Positions 27,084 to 35,464 of a stretch of DNA of 64,000 bases are shown one piece after another (position 1 is the stretch's first letter; the number at the start of each line of letters is the position of its first letter). Source of the DNA: Nocardioides sp. zg-1230 (lineage in GTDB: Bacteria > Actinomycetota > Actinomycetes > Propionibacteriales > Nocardioidaceae); contig NZ_JABJQZ010000001.1 in assembly GCF_013155335.1 (NCBI RefSeq), positions 1,364,001 through 1,428,000 of the forward strand, in the 5' to 3' direction. Below the pieces are notes generated by a model. That model ran no database searches, was not told the origin of the DNA, and was given only the letters and a program-made list of their open reading frames with translations. The position numbers and the translations under genes were made by a program.

Positions 27084-27118
27084 CTCGGGGCGGCGCGGCG
27101 CGCGAGCGTCGTACGACG

Positions 27119-27736
27119 TCAGGCGCGGTCGATGCGCGCGAGCACCCCGCGCACCTGCTGGCGCACCTCGACCATCGCGAGCCGGCCCTCGGTGAAGCAC
27201 GGCTCCTGGCGGAGGGCGTCGGTCTGGGCGCGGGTGCCGACCTGGAGCACGGCCGAGCCGCCGGGCGCGAGGTGGGCGTCGACGACGGCCAGGCAGGCAC
27301 GGGCCACGTCGAGGCCGTCGTCGCCGCCGTCGATGGCGGTGAGCGGGTCCTCGGGGTAGCGGCCGGTCTGCTCGCGGGGCACCCACGGCGGGTCGGCGAT
27401 GATCACCGGGAACAGCTCGCCGGGCTCGAGCACGTCCTGCAGCCGACCCTCCCGGACCTCGACCCGGTCCGCCATGCCGGCGGCGAGCGCGTTGGCGCGG
27501 GCGTAGTCGCACGCGACGGGGTTGGCGTCGACGCAGAGCAGGCGCCGGCCGGAGGTCGCGACCGCGAGGAGGCCGATGTGGCCGGCGCCCGCGCAGAGCT
27601 CGAGCACCGTCCCGCCCGGCGCGGTCGCCATGAGGTCGGCCGCCCAGTCCGACTGCGCGGCCGTCCACTCCCGGGGCCGCAGCACGCGGTCGTCGAAGGC
27701 GATGGTGAGGGACCCGAAGGTCAGCTGGTCGGTCAT
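27119..27736 (-). CDS. Class I SAM-dependent methyltransferase
   Basis: A 205-aa methyltransferase. SAM motif I is VLELCAGAGHIGLLAV near residue 46; the acidic ribose contact is LLCVDANPVA, and ADPPWVPREQ is the motif IV DPPW found in N-methyltransferases and some RNA or small-molecule enzymes (HemK/RsmC-like shape). The target is unknown. It is the last gene of the seven-gene leftward operon, joined to the FAD oxidoreductase by an ATGA overlap, so a modification step on the same product is likely. Confidence 0.85.
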   Translation of the reverse strand: MTDQLTFGSLTIAFDDRVLRPREWTAAQSDWAADLMATAPGGTVLELCAGAGHIGLLAVATSGRRLLCVDANPVACDYARANALAAGMADRVEVREGRLQDVLEPGELFPVIIADPPWVPREQTGRYPEDPLTAIDGGDDGLDVARACLAVVDAHLAPGGSAVLQVGTRAQTDALRQEPCFTEGRLAMVEVRQQVRGVLARIDRA

Positions 27737-29322
27737 CGGCGGATCCTTCGGTGCCAGAGGGCGGCGCGCGCGGCGTTGGCGCCGGCCGCGCCGTGGACGC
27801 CACCGCCGGGGTGGGCGGAGGCGGAGGCGAGGTAGAGCCCGGGCAGGCCGGTCGACGCCCGGCCGCGCATTGCCGGGACGGGGCGGAAGACCAGCTCCTG
27901 GTGGAGCTGGGAGGTGCCGCCGTTGACGGCGCCACCGACGAGGTTGGCGTTGCGCGCCTCGAGCTCGTGCGGGCCCAGCACCCGGCGCTCGAGGACGAGG
28001 TCGCCGAACCCGGGCGCGACCGCCTCGATGCGCGCCTGCATCCGGTCGGCGAAGCGCTGCGCGTCGTCGTGGCCCCACTCACCGGTGACCTCGTCGGCGG
28101 CGTCGCGGCGGGTCTTCTCCGGCTGCGGCACGTGCGTGTAGGCCCAGAACGACTCGGTGCCGGCGGGGGACCGGGTGGGGTCGCTGGTCGTCATCTGGCC
28201 GGTCAGCAGGAACGGCCGGTCCGGCACCACCCCCGACGAGACCTGGGCCAGCGTCTGGGTCATCTCCTCGACGGAGTCGGCGACGTGCACGGTGCCGGGC
28301 GCGCGCTCCGGCCGGTTGGTCCACGGCACGGGGCCCGAGAGCGCCCAGTCGACCTTGACGGTGCCGGGGTCGAGCTCGAAGTGGCGCATGCCCCGCACCA
28401 GACGTGCGGGCAGGTGCTCCTCGGCGACGAGGCGGCCGAAGAGGTGGGTGGCCGACACGTCGGCGAGGACCGCGCGGGTGGCGTAGGACTGTCCGTCGCG
28501 GGTACGTACGCCGACCACGCGGCCGCCGCGCACGTCGATGCCGGTCACCTCGGCGTCGGTCACCAGCTCCGCGCCGAGGCTCGTGCATCGGGTCACGAGC
28601 GCCTCGGTGAGCTGCTGCGCACCGCCCCGCGGGACCGGGAAGCCGACCGTCTGGCCGAGCATCGTCATCAGCACGCCGAAGACGCCGGACCCGGGGGAGG
28701 CGAGGGGGAAGTCGGCGTGACCGGCGTTGCCGGCCAGCAGCAGCGCCGCGGCGGGGCCGGCGAAGAGCTCGCGACCCAGCGACGAGACCGGCGTCGCCAG
28801 CCGGCGTACGACGTCGAGGCCGCCGGCGCGGGCCAGCGCCGGCACGAGCCGCGCACCCGCTCGCACGGGCGGGAAGGGCGAGGTCAGCCCGTCGACCAGC
28901 GCGGTCCCGATGCGGTCCCAGGTGCGGCAGAGCTCGAGCCAGGCGTCACCGTCGCCGGCGCGGAGCGCGTCGAGTCCGGCCGCGGTGTCGTGGCGGTCGC
29001 GATGGAGCACCGCCCACTGCCCGTCGCCGAAGGGGTGCCCGAGCACCGACGGGGCGTGCTCCCAGGCCAGCCCGTGGTCCTCCAGCCGGAGGTCGGTGAT
29101 GGCCCGCGAGGCCACGGCCAGCGGGTAGAACGCGCTGAAGGTGTCGTGGACGAAGTCGGGGTGCACCTCGCGGTCGCTGCTGACCGCGCCGCCGGGCGTC
29201 GCCTGGGCCTCGAGCACCAGGACCCGCCAGCCCGCGTCGACGAGGTGGTTGGCGGCGACCAGCCCGTTGGGGCCGGCGCCGACGACGATGGCGTCCCAGG
29301 CGCCGGACGAGCCGGCGCTCAC
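27733..29322 (-). CDS. CrtI/COG1233-like FAD-dependent oxidoreductase
   Basis: A 529-aa flavoprotein with AIVVGAGPNGLVAANHLVDA at the N-terminus and the C-terminal flavin-binding block LYLASASAHPGGGVHGAAGA, typical of the phytoene desaturase/retinol saturase-like COG1233 group. It probably desaturates or isomerises a hydrophobic substrate. The start is GTG 29322, overlapping the stop of the SRPBCC gene (GTGA), and its stop overlaps the methyltransferase. Adjacent glycosyltransferases suggest that the oxidised product is glycosylated. No other carotenoid genes (phytoene synthase, GGPP synthase) are in the window. Confidence 0.88.
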   Translation of the reverse strand: MSAGSSGAWDAIVVGAGPNGLVAANHLVDAGWRVLVLEAQATPGGAVSSDREVHPDFVHDTFSAFYPLAVASRAITDLRLEDHGLAWEHAPSVLGHPFGDGQWAVLHRDRHDTAAGLDALRAGDGDAWLELCRTWDRIGTALVDGLTSPFPPVRAGARLVPALARAGGLDVVRRLATPVSSLGRELFAGPAAALLLAGNAGHADFPLASPGSGVFGVLMTMLGQTVGFPVPRGGAQQLTEALVTRCTSLGAELVTDAEVTGIDVRGGRVVGVRTRDGQSYATRAVLADVSATHLFGRLVAEEHLPARLVRGMRHFELDPGTVKVDWALSGPVPWTNRPERAPGTVHVADSVEEMTQTLAQVSSGVVPDRPFLLTGQMTTSDPTRSPAGTESFWAYTHVPQPEKTRRDAADEVTGEWGHDDAQRFADRMQARIEAVAPGFGDLVLERRVLGPHELEARNANLVGGAVNGGTSQLHQELVFRPVPAMRGRASTGLPGLYLASASAHPGGGVHGAAGANAARAALWHRRIRR

Positions 29323-29756
29323 CGCGTGCGGCCCTCCACGACGAACGCCAGCCGGCGCAGCGCCTCGACGTTGCGCCAGTGCAGCTGCGGGTCGCGCAGG
29401 GGCTTGGGCATGAGGAGGCCGGGTCCGGCCGTGGCGTCCTCCTTCATGGTGACGAGGGTCCCGACCCCGTCGGGGCGCAGGGAGATCTCCACGTGGGCCT
29501 CTCCGGCCGGCCAGCCGCGGGCCTTGAGGAGCAGGCGCGTGCCCTCCTCCAGCTCGAGCACCTCGGTCGTGTCGTCGATGAGCAGCGGCCAGGTGCCGAC
29601 GCTGTGGTGGAGCTTGGAGCCGACGGCGGGCCACGTGTCGTCGACGTTGCGCATCCGGGACGCACCCACCACGAACAGCGGGTAGAGCCAGCCGTCGGAC
29701 AGCACCTCCCAGACCTGCTCCGGCGTGGCCGACAAGGTGCGGGTCGTGGTGCTCAT
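29319..29756 (-). CDS. SRPBCC family protein
   Basis: A 145-aa START-like fold protein: TTTRTLSATPEQVWEVLSDG at the N-terminus, the turn GASRMRNVDDTWPAVGSKLHH and the terminal helix HWRNVEALRRLAFVVEG. Usually a carrier or cyclase for hydrophobic ligands. ATG 29756 has a strong ribosome-binding site (AAGGAGACAGC), 10 bp after the GT2 gene, and its stop overlaps the FAD oxidoreductase. The strong RBS in the middle of an otherwise overlapping operon may raise its expression relative to the glycosyltransferases. Confidence 0.85.
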   Translation of the reverse strand: MSTTTRTLSATPEQVWEVLSDGWLYPLFVVGASRMRNVDDTWPAVGSKLHHSVGTWPLLIDDTTEVLELEEGTRLLLKARGWPAGEAHVEISLRPDGVGTLVTMKEDATAGPGLLMPKPLRDPQLHWRNVEALRRLAFVVEGRTR

Positions 29757-29766
29757 GCTGTCTCCT

Positions 29767-30618
29767 TCACTGTGCTCGCGAATGCCTCTCGGGCGTCTCT
29801 CGCACCCAGTGCCCATCCTCGCGCCGCACCAGTCCCCGTCGCTCGAACTCCTCCAGCCACCCGGTCATCGGCCACTCGCCCCACCGCTCGTGGAAGAGGC
29901 GGCCGTTGCGCAGGATGTCGTCGAGGTGCTCGACCGGTGGGCTGCTGACCGGGTGGTGCTGGTGGTAGGCCCGGGCGCCGCCGACCCAGCCGAGGCCGAT
30001 GCCGCGGGCGATCGCCGTACGACCCAGGTCGGTGTCCTCGCCGCCGTAGCCGGCGTAGTCCTCGCAGAAGCCGCCGAGGCGCTCCCACGTGCTCGGGCCC
30101 ACGGCGAAGGAGAGCGACCAGAAGAGGTCGGGCTCCTCGGACTCCAGCAGCTCGCCGGGGGCCGGGGCCGGTCGGGCCCGGTGCGGGTCGTCCCAGGCGG
30201 CGAGGTCGGCCGGGTCGGCGGGGTAGCCGCCGGGCGGGCGGGGAGGCAGGTAGGTCACCGGGCCCGACCAGATGCGGTGCGGTCGCGTGGTGACGACGTT
30301 GGCGTACGACGCCACGAGCCCGGCGCCGGCGAGGCAGTCGACGTCGAGCAGCACGACCACGTCGGCGCCGGTGCCGAGCGCGGTCCGGACACCGAGGTTG
30401 CGCGCGGTGGCGAGCGGCAGCCCACCGTGGGGGCCGCGGTCGACGGGGACCACGTCGCGCACGAGTCCGTCCACCTCGTCAACGGGGATGTGCGGGTCGT
30501 CCATGGCGACGCAGAGGTAGGTGTCGGGCCGGATCGTGCCGCGGGCGAGCGAGCGGTGCTGGGCAGCGAGGTGCTCGTGGCGGCCGTGGGCGATCGTGAC
30601 GACGGCGACGCGGGTCAC
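29767..30618 (-). CDS. Glycosyltransferase family 2-like, GT-A fold
   Basis: A 283-aa GT-A enzyme: RVAVVTIAHGRHEHL, PLATARNLGVRTALGTGADVV, the DxD-type metal site LLDVDCLAG near residue 96, and an acceptor-side motif GGFCEDYAGYGGEDTDLG near 205. It transfers a sugar from a nucleotide donor to an unknown acceptor. GTG 30618 overlaps the stop of the GT28-like gene by 4 bp. Part of the seven-gene leftward operon. Confidence 0.88.
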   Translation of the reverse strand: MTRVAVVTIAHGRHEHLAAQHRSLARGTIRPDTYLCVAMDDPHIPVDEVDGLVRDVVPVDRGPHGGLPLATARNLGVRTALGTGADVVVLLDVDCLAGAGLVASYANVVTTRPHRIWSGPVTYLPPRPPGGYPADPADLAAWDDPHRARPAPAPGELLESEEPDLFWSLSFAVGPSTWERLGGFCEDYAGYGGEDTDLGRTAIARGIGLGWVGGARAYHQHHPVSSPPVEHLDDILRNGRLFHERWGEWPMTGWLEEFERRGLVRREDGHWVRETPERHSRAQ

Positions 30619-31658
30619 GGCGCGGACCTCGCGCCCACCCGGTCGCGCGTGGTCAGCACGACCTCCGCGAAGCGGTCGGCCGCCCAGCCGTCGCACCACT
30701 GGGTCCAGGGGTGGGGGTCGAGGGCAGCTGCCCGGTCGAGCACGTCGGCCCACTCGCCGGCATCCGGCCAGGACGTACGCACGACAGCCGGCCAGCCGTC
30801 CTCCAGCACCGCGCCGGTCGTGCGCTGCTCGTCGTGGGGCCGGTGCTGCGGCAGCACGACGGCGGGCCGACGGGCGGCGGCGGTCTCGGCGAGCGCGTTC
30901 TGCCCGGCATGGGTGACGACGACGTCGGCTCCGGCCAGCACGGCCGACGGGTCCTCGACCCACGTGCTGCGGTCCGCGCCCAGCACGTGCCACCGCCAGT
31001 GGGGGGTGGCCCCGCGCGCGAGGCGTACGTCGTCGGCGCTGACGTCGTGGCCGCCCGAGCCGAGCATGAGGGCGACGGTGCGCTCGGGCGGGTCTGCGCG
31101 CCGACGGAGCGTCGCTCGCACCGGGTGGCGGGACAGCGCGCCGACCGGCACCAGCCGGTCGCGCAGGTCGTCCGGCAGCCCGGGCGTCATGTCGCGCGCC
31201 GTGCTCGGCCAGAAGCCGACCAGCGCCTCGGCGACCCCGAACCCGAGGAGGTGTGCGCGGTCGTCACGACGCCCGGGGAGGACCACGCCGACGGCCGGCA
31301 CGCCGTGGAGGCGGGCGAGCAGGAGCACCTCGACCGAGACGTCGACGACGAGCAGCTCCGGTCGTGCGGCCTCCAGCCACGCGCTCAGCGCCGCGGCCCG
31401 GGACCGGGTCCCGTCGTGCTGGAGCGGGGCCCAGTGGAGGTGCCCGTGGGCCGTGACGTCGCGGGGCTCGCCGTCGTCGTCGTCGGGCGGGAGCTGCACC
31501 CAGTCCCCGACCCAGGACTCGGGCCGGGGGAGTGACGACAGCCCGGTGACCGCGACGCCCTCGCGCCGCAGCCGGGCGGCGAGCACCCCGGCGCGGTGCC
31601 GGTGCCCGCTGCCGACGTGGTGGACGTAGTAGCCGAGGACTCGCGAAGCGCGGGTCAC
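30615..31658 (-). CDS. MurG/UGT-like glycosyltransferase, GT-B fold
   Basis: A 347-aa GT-B enzyme. The N-terminal half starts VLGYYVHHVGSGHRHRAGVLA, a glycine-rich acceptor-side loop found in GT28-type and other UGT-like enzymes; the C-terminal half has ALMLGSGGHDVSADD and the nucleotide-sugar site DVVVTHAGQNALAETAAARRP. Predicted to glycosylate a lipid or small molecule at the membrane face; the acceptor is unknown. The GTG start overlaps the GT4 gene, and its own stop overlaps the GT2 gene, both GTGA junctions. Confidence 0.88.
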   Translation of the reverse strand: MTRASRVLGYYVHHVGSGHRHRAGVLAARLRREGVAVTGLSSLPRPESWVGDWVQLPPDDDDGEPRDVTAHGHLHWAPLQHDGTRSRAAALSAWLEAARPELLVVDVSVEVLLLARLHGVPAVGVVLPGRRDDRAHLLGFGVAEALVGFWPSTARDMTPGLPDDLRDRLVPVGALSRHPVRATLRRRADPPERTVALMLGSGGHDVSADDVRLARGATPHWRWHVLGADRSTWVEDPSAVLAGADVVVTHAGQNALAETAAARRPAVVLPQHRPHDEQRTTGAVLEDGWPAVVRTSWPDAGEWADVLDRAAALDPHPWTQWCDGWAADRFAEVVLTTRDRVGARSAP

Positions 31659-32722
31659 GCCGCGTCGTCCTGGCGGGTCAGCTCGGCGTAGAGGTCGATA
31701 TAGCCCTCGACCATCGCGTCGGCGCTGCACGTCGACTCGGCGTACGCGCGCACGGCGCGGCGGTCGAGCCGGGCAGCGGCCACGACGGCCTCGGCGAGGG
31801 CGGCCGCGTCGCCGGGTGCGGCGAGGACGCCGCCCTGCGGCGAGACCACCTGGCTCAGGCCGCCGCGGGCGAAGGTCGCGACGGGGGTGCCGCTGGCCAT
31901 GGCCTCGGCGGCGACGAGGCCGTAGGGCTCGTCCCACATGGGCGTCACCACCGCCACGGACGCCTGCCGCAGCAACTGCGAGAGCTCTCGCTGGGCGAGG
32001 TGGCCGGCGTACATCGCGTCGACGCCGAGCAGCGGGGCGACCGCGCGGTCGAAGTAGGCCTGGTCCTGCACAGGACCGGCCAGCACCAGCGGCACGCCCG
32101 CGAGGCGGCAGGCCTCGACCGCCAGGTGGGGTGCCTTCTCGGGCACGATCCGGCCCGACCAGACGGCCGGTCCGCCGCCGGCTCCTGCCGGCCAGTCGCG
32201 CAGGTCGAGCCCGTTGAGCACGACGTCGCTGTCCACCGCGTGGCGCCATGAGTTCGCGGTCCACTCGCTCACCGAGACGAAGCGCGGCGGGCGCGGGCAG
32301 AGCGCCACCGCCGACTCGATCATCGGCAGCGGCGGGGTGTGCAAGGTGGTGAGCATCGGCACGTCGACCGCCGGGGACATGGCGATCGGCAGGTGGTGGA
32401 GGCTGTTGTTGTGCACCACGTCGTACTCCTCGGCGCCGGTGCGCGCCAGCGAGAGCATGAGGGCGAGGTAGGCGTGGTGCTCGGCCAGCCAGCCCGGCCC
32501 GGGGGCGAACTTGTCGGCCATCGCCGCCGAGCTGATCTGGACCGTCGACAACGGCAGCAGCCGCACCGGCAGCGAGGCGTCCGACCCGGGACCGGCGAAG
32601 AGCGTGACGTCGTGCCCGCGCTCGGCCAGGCCGCGCGCGGTCGTCCAGGTCATCGACTCCAGGCCGCCGGCGAAGGGCTCTCGGATGGGGAAGCGGCTCG
32701 AGGCGATGAGGCAGATCCTCAC
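31655..32722 (-). CDS. Glycosyltransferase family 4, GT-B fold
   Basis: A 355-aa GT4 enzyme. N-terminal domain: ICLIASSRFPIREPFAGGLE and the later YDVVHNNSLHHLP; C-terminal domain: VWSGRIVPEKAPHLAVEAC, then MWDEPYGLVAAEAMASGTPVA with the E(x7)E motif that contacts the donor phosphates. Such enzymes build surface glycolipids or polysaccharides. The start is GTG 32722, overlapping the upstream glycosyltransferase stop by 4 bp. Encoded in the middle of the seven-gene operon. Confidence 0.9.
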   Translation of the reverse strand: MRICLIASSRFPIREPFAGGLESMTWTTARGLAERGHDVTLFAGPGSDASLPVRLLPLSTVQISSAAMADKFAPGPGWLAEHHAYLALMLSLARTGAEEYDVVHNNSLHHLPIAMSPAVDVPMLTTLHTPPLPMIESAVALCPRPPRFVSVSEWTANSWRHAVDSDVVLNGLDLRDWPAGAGGGPAVWSGRIVPEKAPHLAVEACRLAGVPLVLAGPVQDQAYFDRAVAPLLGVDAMYAGHLAQRELSQLLRQASVAVVTPMWDEPYGLVAAEAMASGTPVATFARGGLSQVVSPQGGVLAAPGDAAALAEAVVAAARLDRRAVRAYAESTCSADAMVEGYIDLYAELTRQDDAA

Positions 32723-33861
32723 CGTCGACCCACCACCGACCCGTAGACGAGGGCATGGGCCTCGGCGACCTCCGCGCGTTGACGGCGCCGGTCCTCCACG
32801 CTGGGCGGGGCTGCGACGTGGCCGGCGTGGGCCGCGCTCACGGCCGCCGCCAGGCTGTCGGCGTCGAGGTGGTCCTCGTCGTGCTGGTAGGTCAGCACCG
32901 GCGCCTGGTCGGCGAAGTAGCCGCACGAGGGCGCGATGACGGCGGTCCCGAGGTCGCGGCAGGCCTCCAGCCAGCCGCTGTGGGTGCCGAAGCGGTAGGG
33001 CAGCACCGACACGTCGAGGGAGGCGAGGTAGGCCCACAGCGCGTCGTCGTCGAGGAAGTCGTGGATGCGCAGGTCGAGCTCGCCCCGGCCGGCGTGGCCC
33101 TGCAGGGTCTCGGCCAGCTCGGCGTCGTACCTCGCCCCCTCGGGGAGCAGCACGTCGCGGTGCCCGTTGACCTGCAGCACGGCGCCGGGCAGGTCGCGGA
33201 CGGCGTCGACGAGCACGGGGAGCACCGCGTGCGGGTGCATCCCGGCGCGCAGGCTCTTGACGTGCATGCCGATGCGGAGCTCGCGCTCACCCGGTCCGCG
33301 CCCGCGCACCTCGCGCATCGAGGCGGCCTGCCGCATCACGTCGAGGGGTACGACGTGGGGGTGCGGCACCACGACGGCCTCCCGACCCCAGCGGGCGCGG
33401 ATCTCGGCCGCGGCTCCCGAGGTGAGGGTGATCAGAGCGTCGGCGGCCGGCACCAGGACGTCGAGGTGGCGGTCGTGGGCCTCGCGGTCGAGGTGGTGGG
33501 GGTTGCGCAGGTCGTGGACCGTGAAGACCAGCGGCTTGCCGCGGCGTCGCAGCGCGGCAACCAGCTCCTCGAGGTCGGCGGGCGTGCGCGCGTCGAAGCC
33601 GAAGTGGAGGTGGAAGACGTCGAAGTCATTGGCCTCGACCCAGGCGGCGTCGAGCATGACCGGGGGCCACCACTGCTGCGGGGTCGCCGCTCCCGGGGGC
33701 GTGGGGTCGGGCAGGCGCACCGGGCCCGAGCCGTCCTCGGGCGCGAGGTGGCGGACGTACACGTGGTTGGCGGGGACCGAGGCGATGACGAGACGCCCGG
33801 TCCGGGGACGCGGCACCGGCAGCGCCGAGCGCGCGTCCGTCGTCATGTCGGAGGTGGTCAC
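32719..33861 (-). CDS. GT-B glycosyltransferase, first gene of the operon
   Basis: About 380 aa. DVFHLHFGFDARTPADLE and PLVFTVHDLRNPHHLD mark the N-terminal GT-B domain, LITLTSGAAAEIRARWG and VVVPHPHVVPLDVM the domain border, and YRFGTHSGWLEACRDLGTAV the donor site with an acidic residue in the expected place. GTG 33861 gives the longest product; ATG 33846 is an alternative that removes five residues. It starts the leftward operon, so the promoter lies between 33862 and 34025, a gap shared with the divergent GAF-ANTAR gene. Confidence 0.85.
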   Translation of the reverse strand: MTTSDMTTDARSALPVPRPRTGRLVIASVPANHVYVRHLAPEDGSGPVRLPDPTPPGAATPQQWWPPVMLDAAWVEANDFDVFHLHFGFDARTPADLEELVAALRRRGKPLVFTVHDLRNPHHLDREAHDRHLDVLVPAADALITLTSGAAAEIRARWGREAVVVPHPHVVPLDVMRQAASMREVRGRGPGERELRIGMHVKSLRAGMHPHAVLPVLVDAVRDLPGAVLQVNGHRDVLLPEGARYDAELAETLQGHAGRGELDLRIHDFLDDDALWAYLASLDVSVLPYRFGTHSGWLEACRDLGTAVIAPSCGYFADQAPVLTYQHDEDHLDADSLAAAVSAAHAGHVAAPPSVEDRRRQRAEVAEAHALVYGSVVGRR

Positions 33862-33921
33862 GCGCAGCGGTACCCGCGCGCACGAGGGTCATGCACGAGC
33901 ACCACCTCAAGACGACGAACT

Positions 33922-33937
33922 ACCTCCCATGGGAGGT
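33922..33937. promoter_or_regulatory. Perfect 16-bp palindrome in divergent promoter
   Basis: ACCTCCCATGGGAGGT is a perfect palindrome with no spacer. It lies 61-76 bp upstream of the first glycosyltransferase gene and about 90 bp upstream of the GAF-ANTAR gene, just before that gene's -35 element. A dimeric regulator could control both directions from it. Confidence 0.55.
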
Positions 33938-33943
33938 GTCGCG

Positions 33944-33973
33944 TTGAGCCACGGCTCGCGGGGGCGATAAATT
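33944..33973 (+). promoter_or_regulatory. Probable promoter of the GAF-ANTAR gene
   Basis: TTGAGC (33944-33949) and GATAAA/TAAATT (33966-33973) form a -35/-10 pair with a 16-18 bp spacer. The AT-rich GATAAATT stands out from the GC-rich surroundings. Transcription would start near 33980 and read into the gene at 34026. Confidence 0.5.
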
Positions 33974-34025
33974 CATCCCGACTCCAGAACACGGGTCTCA
34001 GACGCAAGTCCTTCAAGGATCCTCA

Positions 34026-34736
34026 TTGCCACCCCATGACTCCTTGGCCGTGTTCGCGGCACTCGCAGCAGAGCTGCAGCAGGAGCCTGACGAGGCCATC
34101 ACCTCGCGCGCGATCGTCACGCGGATGCGCGACCTGGTCCCCGAGGCCGACCAGGTGAGCCTCACGATCCGCACGTCGCGCGGCCACCGGACGCTGGCGA
34201 GCAGCGACGCCCTCGCCCGGGAGGCAGACGCGCTCCAGTACGCCATCGGCGAGGGGCCGTGCCTGGAGATCGCCGACACAGGCGGCTGGCTGCGCAGCGG
34301 CGACGTCGGCTCGGACTCCCGCTACCCGGCCTGGGGCCCGCGCGCCGCCGAGCTGGGCGTGGGGTCGCTGCTGGCCGTCGCGGTCACCGACCGCGACGAG
34401 CCCCTGGGCGCCCTCAACCTCTACAGCACCCGGCCCGGAGCGTTCGACGACCGCGACGTCGTCGACCTCGCCCTCGTGTACGCCGTCCATGCCACCACGG
34501 CGCTGTCGTCGGCCCGCCGCGCCAGCACGCTGCAGACCGCCGTCAGCTCCCGGCACGTCATCGGCATGGCGCAGGGCATCGCGATGGAGCGCTACGGCAT
34601 CGACCAGCACCAGAGCTTCGAGCTGCTGCGACGGCTCTCCTCCACGACCAACGTCAAGCTGCGCGACGTGGCCACGCAGATCGTGGAGACGCGGGCCATC
34701 CCGCACGAGCGGTCCGCCGAGCCGGTGGACGACTGA
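34026..34736 (+). CDS. GAF and ANTAR domain transcription antiterminator
   Basis: A 236-aa protein: GAF domain with DQVSLTIRTSRGHRTLAS, AIGEGPCLEIADTG, AWGPRAAELGVGSLL and LGALNLYSTRPG, then an ANTAR domain (RHVIGMAQGIAMERYGID, ELLRRLSSTTNVKLRDVA). The start appears to be TTG 34026, with AAGGA six bases upstream. It probably senses a small molecule or redox state and binds RNA hairpins to prevent termination. It converges on a second GAF-ANTAR gene 8 bp away. Confidence 0.85.
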   Translation: MPPHDSLAVFAALAAELQQEPDEAITSRAIVTRMRDLVPEADQVSLTIRTSRGHRTLASSDALAREADALQYAIGEGPCLEIADTGGWLRSGDVGSDSRYPAWGPRAAELGVGSLLAVAVTDRDEPLGALNLYSTRPGAFDDRDVVDLALVYAVHATTALSSARRASTLQTAVSSRHVIGMAQGIAMERYGIDQHQSFELLRRLSSTTNVKLRDVATQIVETRAIPHERSAEPVDD

Positions 34737-34744
34737 GGTCTTCC

Positions 34745-35455
34745 TCAGGCCGGCAGGGAGCCGGTGTCGAGGACGATCTCGGAGACGACACCGATCTTGG
34801 TGCGCCGGCTGCGTGCGGCGTTGCGCAGGGCGTTGAAGGCGCCGACGGCGTCGAGCGAGTGCTTGGCCATCAGGTAGCCGACGGCTCGCTCGATGAGCAC
34901 GCGGTAGTCGAGGGCGTACTGCAGCTGCTTGGCGAGCTCGCCGGCGGTGTGCGCCTGGAGGGCGGCACCGAGGGTGGTGGAGATGAGCTCGGCGTACCGC
35001 CCGATTGCTGCCTGCTCGCTGTCGTCCCAGTGGTGGGGACGACTCTTGTAGACGTCGAGGGTGCCGACCGGTACGCCCCCGAGGAGCACGGGCGTGCCCA
35101 GCACGGCGCGCACGGGTTGCTCGGCCATCGCACGGGCGAGGGTCGGCCATCGGTCGGACTCGGCCGTCACGTCGTGGCTGGTCACCACCCGGCCCTGGAC
35201 GAACGCCTCGGTGCACGGGCCCTCGCCGGCCTCCGCCTCGGTCTGCTCCAGCAGCCGTCCCGGACCGTCGCTGGCGGCGGCGTAGACGAGGATGTCCTGC
35301 TCGTCGGCGATCAGCACGCCTGCGCCGTCCACCCCGAAGAGGTCCACGCAGGCGGTGACCACGACCTGGAGGGCCGAGGTGATGCTGCCGTCGTCGTCGC
35401 GCGGCTGGGACAGCCGGCGCAGGCTCTCGGCGAGCGCGCCGTCATCGATGCTCAT
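34745..35455 (-). CDS. GAF and ANTAR domain protein
   Basis: A 236-aa protein. The GAF part has DLFGVDGAGVLIADEQDILVY, EAGEGPCTEAFVQGR and LGGVPVGTLDVYKSRPHHW. The ANTAR part is more divergent: RVLIERAVGYLMAKHSLD, FNALRNAARSRRTKIGVVS. ATG 35455 is unambiguous. It follows the ANTAR-only gene at 35465 on the same strand with a 9-bp gap and is probably in one operon with it, giving a sensor-plus-short-regulator pair. Confidence 0.85.
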   Translation of the reverse strand: MSIDDGALAESLRRLSQPRDDDGSITSALQVVVTACVDLFGVDGAGVLIADEQDILVYAAASDGPGRLLEQTEAEAGEGPCTEAFVQGRVVTSHDVTAESDRWPTLARAMAEQPVRAVLGTPVLLGGVPVGTLDVYKSRPHHWDDSEQAAIGRYAELISTTLGAALQAHTAGELAKQLQYALDYRVLIERAVGYLMAKHSLDAVGAFNALRNAARSRRTKIGVVSEIVLDTGSLPA

Positions 35456-35464
35456 GACGTCGGA

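Noticed and set aside
26728..27117. A transposable element bounded by 13-bp direct repeats
   Set aside because: The direct repeats contain the common CGTACG palindrome, no transposase frame lies inside, and no terminal inverted repeats were found. The hairpins are reported as repeats only.
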